The translations under genes were made by a program, and so were the position numbers. A DNA stretch of 20,380 nucleotides from Opitutia bacterium (GTDB lineage Bacteria; Verrucomicrobiota; Verrucomicrobiia; Opitutales; Coraliomargaritaceae): contig JABJQI010000177.1 in NCBI GenBank assembly GCA_018663485.1, forward strand, positions 1-20,380, read 5' to 3'. The notes below the pieces were generated by a model. That model did not search any database and had not been told where the DNA came from. It saw only the letters and a program-made list of their open reading frames with translations. Each line of letters starts with the position of its first letter. Within the stretch, counting starts at the first letter, position 1. Positions 1 through 6,093 of this stretch are shown here, piece after piece.

Positions 1-263
1 AAGTAGTAGGTGCCCAACAGGAAGATGACCTCGAGCGTCGTCAAAATCTCCTTGTGGAAGACAAAGTGACGGTACCTGAGGAAGAAGAAGTTGACATCAA
101 AGAGCAGCTTAGTGCATGCAGAAGTCGCCAATGTGATCCCATACACCACGAAGGCGGTGCGGATATCAGCAGCAGCGACGGCGATCAGCGTAAAGTGTGT
201 GTCCTTGGTGATAGTGATGGGCACGTCCTTGTATCCCTTTGCACTGAGCGTGGTGTTGATACC
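1..263 (-). pseudogene. Membrane-protein gene fragment, unidentified
   Basis: A minus-strand frame is open from the left window edge back to an in-frame TAG at 264-266. Its codon choice looks genuinely coding, with many C-ending codons (TTC, ATC, GTC, TAC, AAG). The product is strongly hydrophobic in its second half, with a stretch rich in F, L, V and aromatic residues followed by YRHFVFHKE, suggesting at least two membrane segments. There is no ATG near the upstream end; GTG at about codon 10 is the first plausible start. The coding-like character fades at about 235, where a plus-strand epimerase tail begins. I therefore read it as the remains of an inner-membrane protein that lost its 5' part. 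The aromatic run before the basic tail recalls GtrA-like proteins only weakly, and I do not assign a family. The 3' end lies outside the window. Confidence 0.4.
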
Positions 264-332
264 CTAGTGGCAGGCAGCGCATTCTTTAAAGCAGACGACC
301 CTAAATTGTTTAATGCGACAGTTACGCGATAA
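196..332 (+). pseudogene. C-terminal remnant of ribulose-phosphate 3-epimerase
   Basis: The frame ending at TAA 330-332 contains TERGVDTLVAGSAFFKADDP (about 243-302). This matches the last beta-strand and phosphate-binding loop of ribulose-phosphate 3-epimerase (Rpe), where (E/A)xGVDxxVAGSAxF is conserved. Intact Rpe has about 215-230 residues with metal and catalytic His/Asp residues far upstream, and none of these are present. The same frame stays open to the left edge, but before about 235 it reads through highly charged residues that are the antisense of a coding-like minus-strand frame, so that part is not Rpe. The piece is best explained as a stranded 3' end left by a rearrangement. It should not encode an active pentose-phosphate enzyme. 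Confidence 0.55.
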
Positions 333-1147
333 GGATACGATCGAAATCAATTATTTATGTGGGCACTGGATACTATCAGAAGTCGCGGCATTTGCTCGTA
401 AACATCATTTATTGGCCTAGTTCCAAGTCGTTCGTGATTCGGGACATAGGTCGCAATCTTAATGCAGCTCAGCTATAAGATCATTATACACGATCGAGTG
501 ATCGCGTAACTTAGCGTCCCGTAAATTATCAATATCGTTGAGATTACCGTCATCGTCTCACCTTGATTTAGCAAGACCTCCGCAGATGGATCATGCACCA
601 TCGTGTACATAAAAGTCGACTACACGCTCGAGCCATTGCCCGCATGCCACACTGGTATCATCTTAAACGAACAATCTGATACAATTAATACGCTTTGATC
701 AGTAAATCCTCTAAATATGCGATCTCTATTGGCTATTTGAGATAATCATTCATCCGTGCAGTGAGCAGCAATAAACAGCGCAGAAAATGCGCATTCTTAA
801 AGCCATATGATCCTAAGCGCACGCAAAAAATGGAGCATTTAAATTATCATCCACTAAACAAGCGATCTGCTCGAATAAATGCGATTTAATCCCAAAAAAA
901 TTGATACTGAAAAATGAAAATACAATTTAAGACAAGTTTGGCGCTTCCCATCGGACCATTTATCTAATATTTTATATATTATCGTTAGCACCATCTAGAC
1001 TCAATCACATTTGCGATTAATTAATAGGCAATTCTAGTTGTTGCGTAAATCTTAAGAATAATGAATGCAAAGAAAAATCCGATTCAGCAAAAATAAGGCT
1101 TGATTCACCTACCATCCGCCACATGTTTCTCGACTTTCCAAGCTTAA
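333..1147. other. Gene-poor AT-rich stretch
   Basis: About 815 bases hold no frame that I would call a gene on either strand. The sequence becomes clearly AT-rich toward 880-1100 (runs of A and T, ATATT-type tracts), unlike the flanking genes. A minus-strand frame between about 465 and 660 reads plausibly but is broken by two TGA codons and is not above chance. The promoter for the downstream tRNA-Val must lie in the right-hand part, but I could not pick a convincing -35/-10 pair. Together with the fragments to its left, this looks like decayed DNA at an old rearrangement. Confidence 0.5.
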
Positions 1148-1224
1148 GGACGGCTAGCTCAGTTGGTTAGAGCACCTCGTTTACACCGAGGGGGTCGTGG
1201 GTTCGAATCCCTCGCCGTCTACCA
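1148..1224 (+). tRNA. tRNA-Val (anticodon UAC)
   Basis: The sequence folds as a cloverleaf. The acceptor stem GGACGGC/GCCGTCT has a G-U pair at 1:72, and the D arm is GCTC...GAGC. The anticodon stem CCTCG/CGAGG encloses the loop TTTACAC, giving anticodon TAC (UAC), which reads GUA and other GUN valine codons. The T arm GTGGG-TTCGAAT-CCCTC has one T-T mismatch at 50:64. Discriminator A73 is followed by an encoded CCA. The gene ends 32 bases before the ilvN start codon, so ilvN may be transcribed through it. Confidence 0.95.
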
Positions 1225-1256
1225 TTTTTATGCTTGAGCCGCGAGGCTACTATAAC

Positions 1257-1730
1257 ATGCGACATATCATCTCAATCCTCGTTGAAAACAAGTTTGGTGT
1301 TCTTGCCCGTATTGCTGGCATGTTCAGCGGCCGCGGCTTCAACATCGAGACTTTAAATGTGGGACCAATGATTGATAATCGCTTTTCACGTATCACTGCC
1401 ACGATTGTTGGTGATGAAGATGCGCTGGACCAAGTCATCAAACAGGTCAACAAGTTCATCAATGTATTGGATGTTTCTGAGTTTTCGAGCGGTCAAGCAA
1501 CGGAACGTGAGTTAATTATTCTAAAGGTCAATGCTCCCGCAGTTCAACGTTCAGAAATCATGCAGGTTTGTGATGTTTTTCGTGCGAAAATCATCGATGT
1601 CGCTGCCGATTCTGTAAATATTGAGATGACTGGTAATTCCAACAAGGTGCAAGCCTTCCTCAACTTAATTGAACCTTATGGTATTGTTGAAATGGCACGC
1701 ACTGGTAACCTCGCACTCAAACGCGGATAA
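1257..1730 (+). CDS. ilvN: Acetolactate synthase small (regulatory) subunit
   Basis: This 157-residue protein is the regulatory subunit of acetohydroxyacid synthase, the first common enzyme of valine, leucine and isoleucine synthesis. It stabilises the catalytic IlvB subunit and usually mediates valine feedback inhibition. The N-terminal ACT domain (about residues 2-75) carries the family signatures ISILVENKFGVLARIAGMFS and GRGFNIETLNVG, and a typical C-terminal domain follows, ending IVEMARTGNLALKRG. Length fits the family (about 160). I chose ATG 1257 because MRHIISILVEN is the usual N-terminus and GCGAGG lies 10 bases upstream. The frame is open further upstream, but those starts would run into the tRNA. 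ilvC follows after 65 bases. The catalytic partner ilvB, often adjacent, is not in the window. Confidence 0.95.
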   Translation: MRHIISILVENKFGVLARIAGMFSGRGFNIETLNVGPMIDNRFSRITATIVGDEDALDQVIKQVNKFINVLDVSEFSSGQATERELIILKVNAPAVQRSEIMQVCDVFRAKIIDVAADSVNIEMTGNSNKVQAFLNLIEPYGIVEMARTGNLALKRG

Positions 1731-1762
1731 TTTCGCAATTCTCTCCATTTTTTAACAACCCA

Positions 1763-1778
1763 GAAGCTATATAGCTTC
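1763..1778. promoter_or_regulatory. 16-base perfect palindrome before ilvC
   Basis: GAAGCTATATAGCTTC is a perfect palindrome in the 65-base ilvN-ilvC spacer, ending 17 bases before the ilvC ATG. It could be an operator for a dimeric regulator or a short mRNA hairpin placed just ahead of the ilvC start region. There is no T-tract directly after it, so it is not a standard terminator. Function is inferred from symmetry and position only. Confidence 0.4.
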
Positions 1779-1795
1779 CACAAACTAAGATAAAT

Positions 1796-2824
1796 ATGCC
1801 TGCTAAAGTCTACACCGACAAGGACGCTGATCTCCGAGTAATTAAAAAGAAGACCCTCGCCATCATTGGCTACGGTTCGCAGGGCCACGCCCACGCGCAA
1901 AACTTGAAGGACAGCGGTCTCAATGTAATCATCGGCCTCTACAAGAAGAGCAAGTCTGTCAAGGTCGCTAAGAGCCAAGGATTCGAAGTATTCGAAACTG
2001 CTGAAGCCGTTCAAAAGGCAGACGTGATCATGATCGCCGTGCCAGACATGTTGCAGGCTGAAGTTTATGAAAACGACATTCTTCCAAACCTCACAAAGGG
2101 TAAGACACTCGCTTTCACACATGGTCTCGCGATTCACTTCGGTCTGATCGAAGCACCTAAGGGTATCGACGTCATCATGATCGCTCCAAAGGGTCCAGGT
2201 CACGTTGTTCGTAGCCAATACGTCGAAGGTAAGGGCGTTCCTGCACTGATCGCAGTCAACAAGGGTTCTTCTCGCGATGCGAAGAAGGTAGCGCTTGCAT
2301 GGGCAAAGGGCGTTGGTGGCACACGTGCCGGCACCATTCAAACGACTTTCAAGGAAGAGTGTGAAACTGACCTCTTCGGTGAGCAAGCTGTCCTCTGTGG
2401 TGGTGCTTCTGCACTCGTCATGGCTGGCTTCGAAACACTGGTTGAAGCAGGCTACCAACCAGAAATGGCTTACTTCGAGTGCTTGCACGAGTTGAAGCTT
2501 ATCGTCGACCTTATGGTTGAGTCTGGTATCTCTGGCATGCGCTTCTCCGTTTCCGAAACAGCTGAATGGGGTGACTACATCAGTGGTCCTCGCGTCATCA
2601 ATGCTTCTTCCAAGAAAGCAATGAAGTCCATCCTCAAGGAAATCCAAAGTGGCAAGTTCACCAAGGACTGGGTCAAGGAATACAAGGCTGGCCTTCCGAA
2701 ATACAAGCAGTTCGTCAAAGACGGCCAATCACACCCAATCGAGAAGACAGGCCAACGCCTGCGTGCTCTTATGCCTTGGGTCAAGAAGCGCAACATCGGC
2801 GGCGCTCAAGCTTCTTACAACTAA
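1796..2824 (+). CDS. ilvC: Ketol-acid reductoisomerase (class I, NADP-dependent)
   Basis: This 342-residue enzyme carries out isomerisation and NADPH reduction of 2-acetolactate and 2-aceto-2-hydroxybutyrate in valine/isoleucine synthesis, in the cytosol. The Rossmann motif GYGSQGHAHAQNLKDSG is at residues 25-41. The following strand-loop LYKKSKSVKVAK carries the Lys/Ser residues expected to hold the NADPH phosphate. FTHGLAIHF (residues 107-115) has the catalytic His, and TTFKEECETDLFGEQ supplies the Mg-binding acidic residues D192 and E196. The length of about 340 marks the short class I form rather than the long E. coli class II form. ATG 1796 gives the standard N-terminus MPAKVYTDKDA. It is the last gene of the tRNA-ilvN-ilvC unit and is closed by a strong terminator. 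Confidence 0.97.
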   Translation: MPAKVYTDKDADLRVIKKKTLAIIGYGSQGHAHAQNLKDSGLNVIIGLYKKSKSVKVAKSQGFEVFETAEAVQKADVIMIAVPDMLQAEVYENDILPNLTKGKTLAFTHGLAIHFGLIEAPKGIDVIMIAPKGPGHVVRSQYVEGKGVPALIAVNKGSSRDAKKVALAWAKGVGGTRAGTIQTTFKEECETDLFGEQAVLCGGASALVMAGFETLVEAGYQPEMAYFECLHELKLIVDLMVESGISGMRFSVSETAEWGDYISGPRVINASSKKAMKSILKEIQSGKFTKDWVKEYKAGLPKYKQFVKDGQSHPIEKTGQRLRALMPWVKKRNIGGAQASYN

Positions 2825-2847
2825 GCTACACTTCATTTTTGTAAACC

Positions 2848-2886
2848 AAAGCGGTCGTCGGTTCATACCGTCGACCGCTTTTTATT
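2848..2886 (+). terminator. Rho-independent terminator after ilvC
   Basis: The arms AAAGCGGTCG (2848-2857) and CGACCGCTTT (2872-2881) form a 10-bp stem. Past a single T-T mismatch the stem extends by an inner CGG/CCG. A T-rich tail (TTTTTATTT) follows. It starts 23 bases after the ilvC stop and separates the ilv unit from hemC. Confidence 0.85.
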
Positions 2887-2904
2887 TGTAATACAATCGC
2901 AATT

Positions 2905-2910
2905 TATACT
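2905..2910 (+). promoter_or_regulatory. Candidate -10 box for hemC
   Basis: TATACT lies 24 bases before the hemC ATG, just after the ilvC terminator, where a hemC promoter is expected. The matching -35 region (TTATTT, 17 bases upstream) is poor, so the assignment rests mainly on position. Confidence 0.3.
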
Positions 2911-2934
2911 TTCGATGTTCATCGTTCGAAGCCC

Positions 2935-3795
2935 ATGGCAACGCCAATACAAATCGCTACACGCAAAAGCCCACTCGCCCTCAAGCAGACCGAGATGGTG
3001 CAAGCGTGGCTAAGGGAGGCACTCCCCGAAGAGCAATTCGAGGAACTGCACCTGAGCACCAAAGTCGACGAGCGCCTCAGTTGGTCGCTAGAACAACGCG
3101 GTGGCATCGGCCTCTTCACCAAAGAGCTCGAAGACGCCCTACTCGATGGCCGCGCGCAAATCGCGGTGCACAGCGCCAAAGATCTCCCCACTCAATTTCA
3201 AGCAGACCTCTGCATCGCTGGCTACATGCCACGTGCCCGCGCCAATGATGTGCTCGTTCACCTGAGCGGCACTCCGGCGCCCAAGACGATTGCTACCAGT
3301 AGCCCGCGCCGTCGCGCTCAAGTCGGCATCGCGCAAAAACAAGCCGAATGGACCACCATCCGTGGCAACGTCGCCACCCGCATGCGTAAGATCGTCGAGG
3401 GCGAGGCCGAAGCCACTCTACTCGCTGCCGCTGGTCTGGACCGCCTAGACATCACCACACACGAAGGCCTTGAATTCGTCGAACTGCCAATTGATCAAGT
3501 CGTGCCAGCACCTGGCCAAGCAGCGATCGCCATCCAATGCCGCGCAGCTGATCTGCCGCGCTACGAGCATCTGTTCTGTGAAACGACCAAGCTCGCCGTC
3601 GAACTCGAACGCAGCTTCCTCCGTAAACTCGGCGGCGGCTGCCAAACACCCGTCGGCGCGCACTACACCGATGGCACCTTTTATATCTTCCACCCTGAAA
3701 TTGGGCACACCACCTTCGAATTCGAACTCGAATCACTCGAAGAAATCGACGCCATCCTCGACTCGATATTCTCTGACCTAAAATTCGAACAGTAA
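2935..3795 (+). CDS. hemC: Porphobilinogen deaminase (hydroxymethylbilane synthase)
   Basis: The enzyme polymerises four porphobilinogens into hydroxymethylbilane in tetrapyrrole synthesis. The 286-residue product shows the family signatures in order: IATRKSPLALKQTEMV (7-22), GGIGLFTKELEDALL (56-70), HSAKDLP (79-85, with catalytic Asp83), SSPRRRAQ (122-129), RGNVATRMRKI (143-153), PAPGQAAIAIQCR (191-203), and RKLGGGCQTPVGA (230-242). Cys236 of the last motif should carry the dipyrromethane cofactor. It is slightly shorter than the usual 300-315 residues because the third, C-terminal domain is compact. ATG 2935 gives the normal N-terminus. The next gene encodes the fused HemD and CobA activities, so consecutive pathway steps are side by side, separated by a 126-base spacer filled by a repeat element. 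Confidence 0.97.
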   Translation: MATPIQIATRKSPLALKQTEMVQAWLREALPEEQFEELHLSTKVDERLSWSLEQRGGIGLFTKELEDALLDGRAQIAVHSAKDLPTQFQADLCIAGYMPRARANDVLVHLSGTPAPKTIATSSPRRRAQVGIAQKQAEWTTIRGNVATRMRKIVEGEAEATLLAAAGLDRLDITTHEGLEFVELPIDQVVPAPGQAAIAIQCRAADLPRYEHLFCETTKLAVELERSFLRKLGGGCQTPVGAHYTDGTFYIFHPEIGHTTFEFELESLEEIDAILDSIFSDLKFEQ

Positions 3796-3807
3796 ACTTC
3801 ATTCTTT

Positions 3808-3894
3808 TCTGGAGGGCAACGCTCCGTCGTTGCCACCGATGGTTCGAGACGCCCCTATCCAATGCATGGAAACGACGGAGCGTTTCCCTCCAGA
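3808..3894. repeat. REP-like twin-hairpin repeat
   Basis: Two 27-base arms (3808-3834 and 3868-3894) are inverted copies that begin TCTGGAGGG and differ at two positions. Each arm also folds alone. The left arm has GGCAACG (3815-3821), loop CTCCGT and CGTTGCC (3828-3834). The right arm has GGAAACG (3868-3874), loop ACGGAG and CGTTTCC (3881-3887). The two differences between arms fall opposite each other within the small hairpins (C-G in one, A-T in the other), so each 7-bp stem stays perfect. This is the architecture of REP/BIME-type palindromic units. It fills most of the hemC to cobA-hemD spacer and could modulate read-through or mRNA stability. Confidence 0.75.
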
Positions 3895-3921
3895 GAATAA
3901 CCTTCATCCAAATTTTCAAAA

Positions 3922-5460
3922 ATGTCTTCTCAAATCAAAACAGGAAAAGTGTATCTAATTGGCGCAGGTCCCGGAGATCCAGGTCTGGTCACTGTGCGCG
4001 CTCGCGAACTGATCGAAACCGCCGACGTACTCGTTTATGACTACCTCGCCAACCCCAAGCTACTGAATTGGGCACGACTTGAAGCCGAACGCATCTACGT
4101 TGGCAAGCGCTCTGGCTTGCACTCTATCCCACAGGATGAGATTGAAGAGATCCTAGTCGAGCGTGCCCACAAAGGCTTGCAAGTCGTACGTCTCAAAGGA
4201 GGTGACCCTTTTGTATTTGGTCGCGGCGGAGAAGAAATCTCCGAGCTACAAGCAGACAAGATTCCCTACGAAATCGTCCCAGGTGTGACCGCAGCCCTTG
4301 CAGCAGCTGCCTATGCAGGCATCCCCCTCTCTCACCGCTCGTACAGCTCGTCTATCACGTTTCTCACCGGCCATGAGAATCCAGAGAAACAGTCGATCAG
4401 TATCGACTTCAAGCAACACGGTAAGACCCAAGGTACGCTATGCCTCTATATGGGACTCGGCCAATTGCCTCGTATTCTCAGTGAATTCAGAGCCGGTGGT
4501 ATGGCCGGCGAGATGCCCGTCGGCGTTATCCAATGGGCAACTCTCAACCACCAACGCTCTGTCTATGGCACAGTCGATTCCATCGTTAGCGACATTGAAT
4601 CAGCCGGCATTTCCACGCCCGCTATGATCATCATTGGCGAAGTCGTGAACAAGCGCTCCAAGACCGAGTGGTTTGAAGGCCGCCCACTCATGGGCAAGAA
4701 GATCGTCGTGACTCGCGCCCGTGATCAAGCCAGTCAGCTCACCGCCCTACTCGAAAGCAATGGTGCTGAAGTCATCGAGCTACCATTCATCGAAGTGCAA
4801 CCAGACATCAACCCGCAGCTAATTACTGAGATTCTAGCGGGCATCGCAATTTATGAGTGGATCATCTTCACCAGCGTCAATGGCGTAAAATGCTTCTTCG
4901 ACTTGTTCTATAAAGCATTCGACGACATTCGATGTCTCGGTCCGATGCGTATCGCCGCAGTTGGCTCAGCCACTGCACGCGAGATCGAGTCTCACCACCT
5001 TAAAGTCGATCTCATTCCAAGTAAAGCCAATGGCGACGCCCTCGTTGATACTTTTATACAAGACGAAGGCATCGAAAGCATTCAAATGCTCGTTGTCACC
5101 GGAAATCAAAACCGCGAATCCCTAGTCCAGCGCCTCGAAGCGGAAGGCGGCGCAATCGTGGATACTTTGCCACTCTACAAGACCAGCAAGGCAGACCTGA
5201 GCCGTCAGCCTGCAGCCGAGCGCTTCCGTAAGGAAGGTGCAGACGCCGTGCTCTTCACAAGTTCGTCCACAGTTAAGTCATTTGTTGATCAAGCTGCTGC
5301 GCTAACCCTTGAAGTAGACGCCATTAAGCCAGCATACGGCAGCATCGGCCCACTCACGACCAAGAGCTTAAAAGAACTCGGCCTTCCTGTCGGCTTTGAA
5401 TCGAAACACGCTAGCCTAGATCATTTCGTCAACGCAACGAATGAGTATCTGAAGAGCTAG
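3922..5460 (+). CDS. cobA-hemD: Uroporphyrinogen-III C-methyltransferase / synthase fusion (CobA-HemD)
   Basis: This 512-residue protein joins two enzymes. Residues about 8-250 form an SAM-dependent uroporphyrinogen-III C-methyltransferase: GAGPGDPGL (14-22), VVRLKGGDPFVFGRGGEE (88-105), PGVTAALAAAAYAGIPLSHR (120-139), MGLGQLP and PAMIIIGEVV (233-242) are all present. From about residue 257 (MGKKIVVTRARDQASQLTALLE) to the end there is a uroporphyrinogen-III synthase domain, with IEVQPD, WIIFTSVNGVKCFF, AAVGSATAREI and DAVLFTSSSTVKSF as family-typical segments. The fusion would close and isomerise the HemC product, then methylate it to precorrin-2 for siroheme or cobalamin. The HemD half is also needed for heme. 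ATG 3922 precedes the usual GKVYLIGAGPG start by few residues. It is likely co-transcribed with hemC. Confidence 0.95.
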   Translation: MSSQIKTGKVYLIGAGPGDPGLVTVRARELIETADVLVYDYLANPKLLNWARLEAERIYVGKRSGLHSIPQDEIEEILVERAHKGLQVVRLKGGDPFVFGRGGEEISELQADKIPYEIVPGVTAALAAAAYAGIPLSHRSYSSSITFLTGHENPEKQSISIDFKQHGKTQGTLCLYMGLGQLPRILSEFRAGGMAGEMPVGVIQWATLNHQRSVYGTVDSIVSDIESAGISTPAMIIIGEVVNKRSKTEWFEGRPLMGKKIVVTRARDQASQLTALLESNGAEVIELPFIEVQPDINPQLITEILAGIAIYEWIIFTSVNGVKCFFDLFYKAFDDIRCLGPMRIAAVGSATAREIESHHLKVDLIPSKANGDALVDTFIQDEGIESIQMLVVTGNQNRESLVQRLEAEGGAIVDTLPLYKTSKADLSRQPAAERFRKEGADAVLFTSSSTVKSFVDQAAALTLEVDAIKPAYGSIGPLTTKSLKELGLPVGFESKHASLDHFVNATNEYLKS

Positions 5461-5503
5461 ACCTCGGTGACACAGGCATTACTGCATATCATTGTATGTG
5501 GTT

Positions 5504-5519
5504 TCCGCGCTTGCGCGGA
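5504..5519. terminator. GC-rich hairpin between convergent genes
   Basis: TCCGCG-CTTG-CGCGGA forms a 6-bp GC-rich stem with a 4-base loop, 44 bases after the cobA-hemD stop and 95 bases beyond the sufU stop. No T-tract follows on either strand, so it is a weak candidate for a bidirectional or Rho-assisted terminator in this convergent gap. Confidence 0.3.
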
Positions 5520-5614
5520 CCTGCGTTGCCACTGCACAAAATAGATACAGTCTGGCACTGATGGCGCGAGCAAGCTCACACACCACGATTCTGTTCCGTC
5601 GATTCAGTCCCTAC

Positions 5615-6046
5615 TTAGCCCTTCAGGGCAGCGAAATACGCATGCCAGGGCAAAGTCGCACATTTGATCCGCGCGGCGAACTTACGCACACCCACTAAGG
5701 CGGCGATTTCGCCATCGACCGACAAATCAGCTTCTAGGTTAAGTTCGATCGACAACAAGTCCGCCACTCGCTTAAACGCGGCCTCGGCTTCAGCTAACGT
5801 CTTTCCACTCAGTAATTCAGCCATCATCGATGCGGATGATTTACAGATCGCACAACACGCCGCCTCAAACTGCACCGCTTCGATGTAGTCGCCATTTAGC
5901 ACCAAGAAGATCGTCAGCTTATCGCCGCAGATCGGATTATAGCCTTCTGCGGTATGCGTGTAGTCTGCCAACGCACCATAGTGCCGTGGCCGCTTATTGT
6001 GGTCGAGAATGATGTCCTGATACAGGTCGTGGAGATCGTCTGACAT
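5615..6046 (-). CDS. sufU: SufU-type Fe-S cluster assembly / zinc-dependent sulfurtransferase
   Basis: This 143-residue member of the SufU/IscU family accepts persulfide sulfur from the cysteine desulfurase SufS and passes it on for Fe-S cluster assembly. The three conserved Cys regions are present: YNPICGD (Cys40, Asp42), FEAACCAICKSSASMMAE (Cys65), and RIKCATLPWH (Cys129). In SufU these Cys residues plus the Asp bind Zn2+. The insertion between the second and third Cys, and the ending CATLPWH, separate SufU from IscU. Two extra Cys (64 and 68) flank the middle ligand, where family members usually have Gly and Ser. It begins 47 bases after the sufS stop on the same strand, so sufS-sufU is probably one operon. 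No sufBCD genes are in the window. Confidence 0.92.
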   Translation of the reverse strand: MSDDLHDLYQDIILDHNKRPRHYGALADYTHTAEGYNPICGDKLTIFLVLNGDYIEAVQFEAACCAICKSSASMMAELLSGKTLAEAEAAFKRVADLLSIELNLEADLSVDGEIAALVGVRKFAARIKCATLPWHAYFAALKG

Positions 6047-6093
6047 TTTGTGCTGCGCTCGATAACTGATGAATAATGGCTAGAAGACGACGA

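Noticed and set aside
465..660. Possible degraded minus-strand gene with two TGA codons
   Set aside because: Two internal stops in about 65 codons is near random expectation, and no segment matched a family that I know.
1197..1256. Upstream GTG or ATG (1230) starts for ilvN
   Set aside because: They would begin inside or next to the tRNA and add residues not seen in the family; ATG 1257 has a GAGG-type binding site and the standard N-terminus.
1676..2728. Long minus-strand open frame opposite ilvC
   Set aside because: It is the antisense of a highly conserved ilvC gene, and its product shows no family features; biased codon use in ilvC keeps the opposite frame open.
3452..3919. Minus-strand frame over the hemC end and the hairpin repeat
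   Set aside because: It is Arg-rich, antisense to hemC, and partly made of the palindromic repeat. There is no recognisable domain.
5492..5698. Plus-strand 68-codon frame after cobA-hemD
   Set aside because: Its second half is antisense to the conserved C-terminus of sufU, and its first half covers the GC-rich hairpin. No protein-like pattern.
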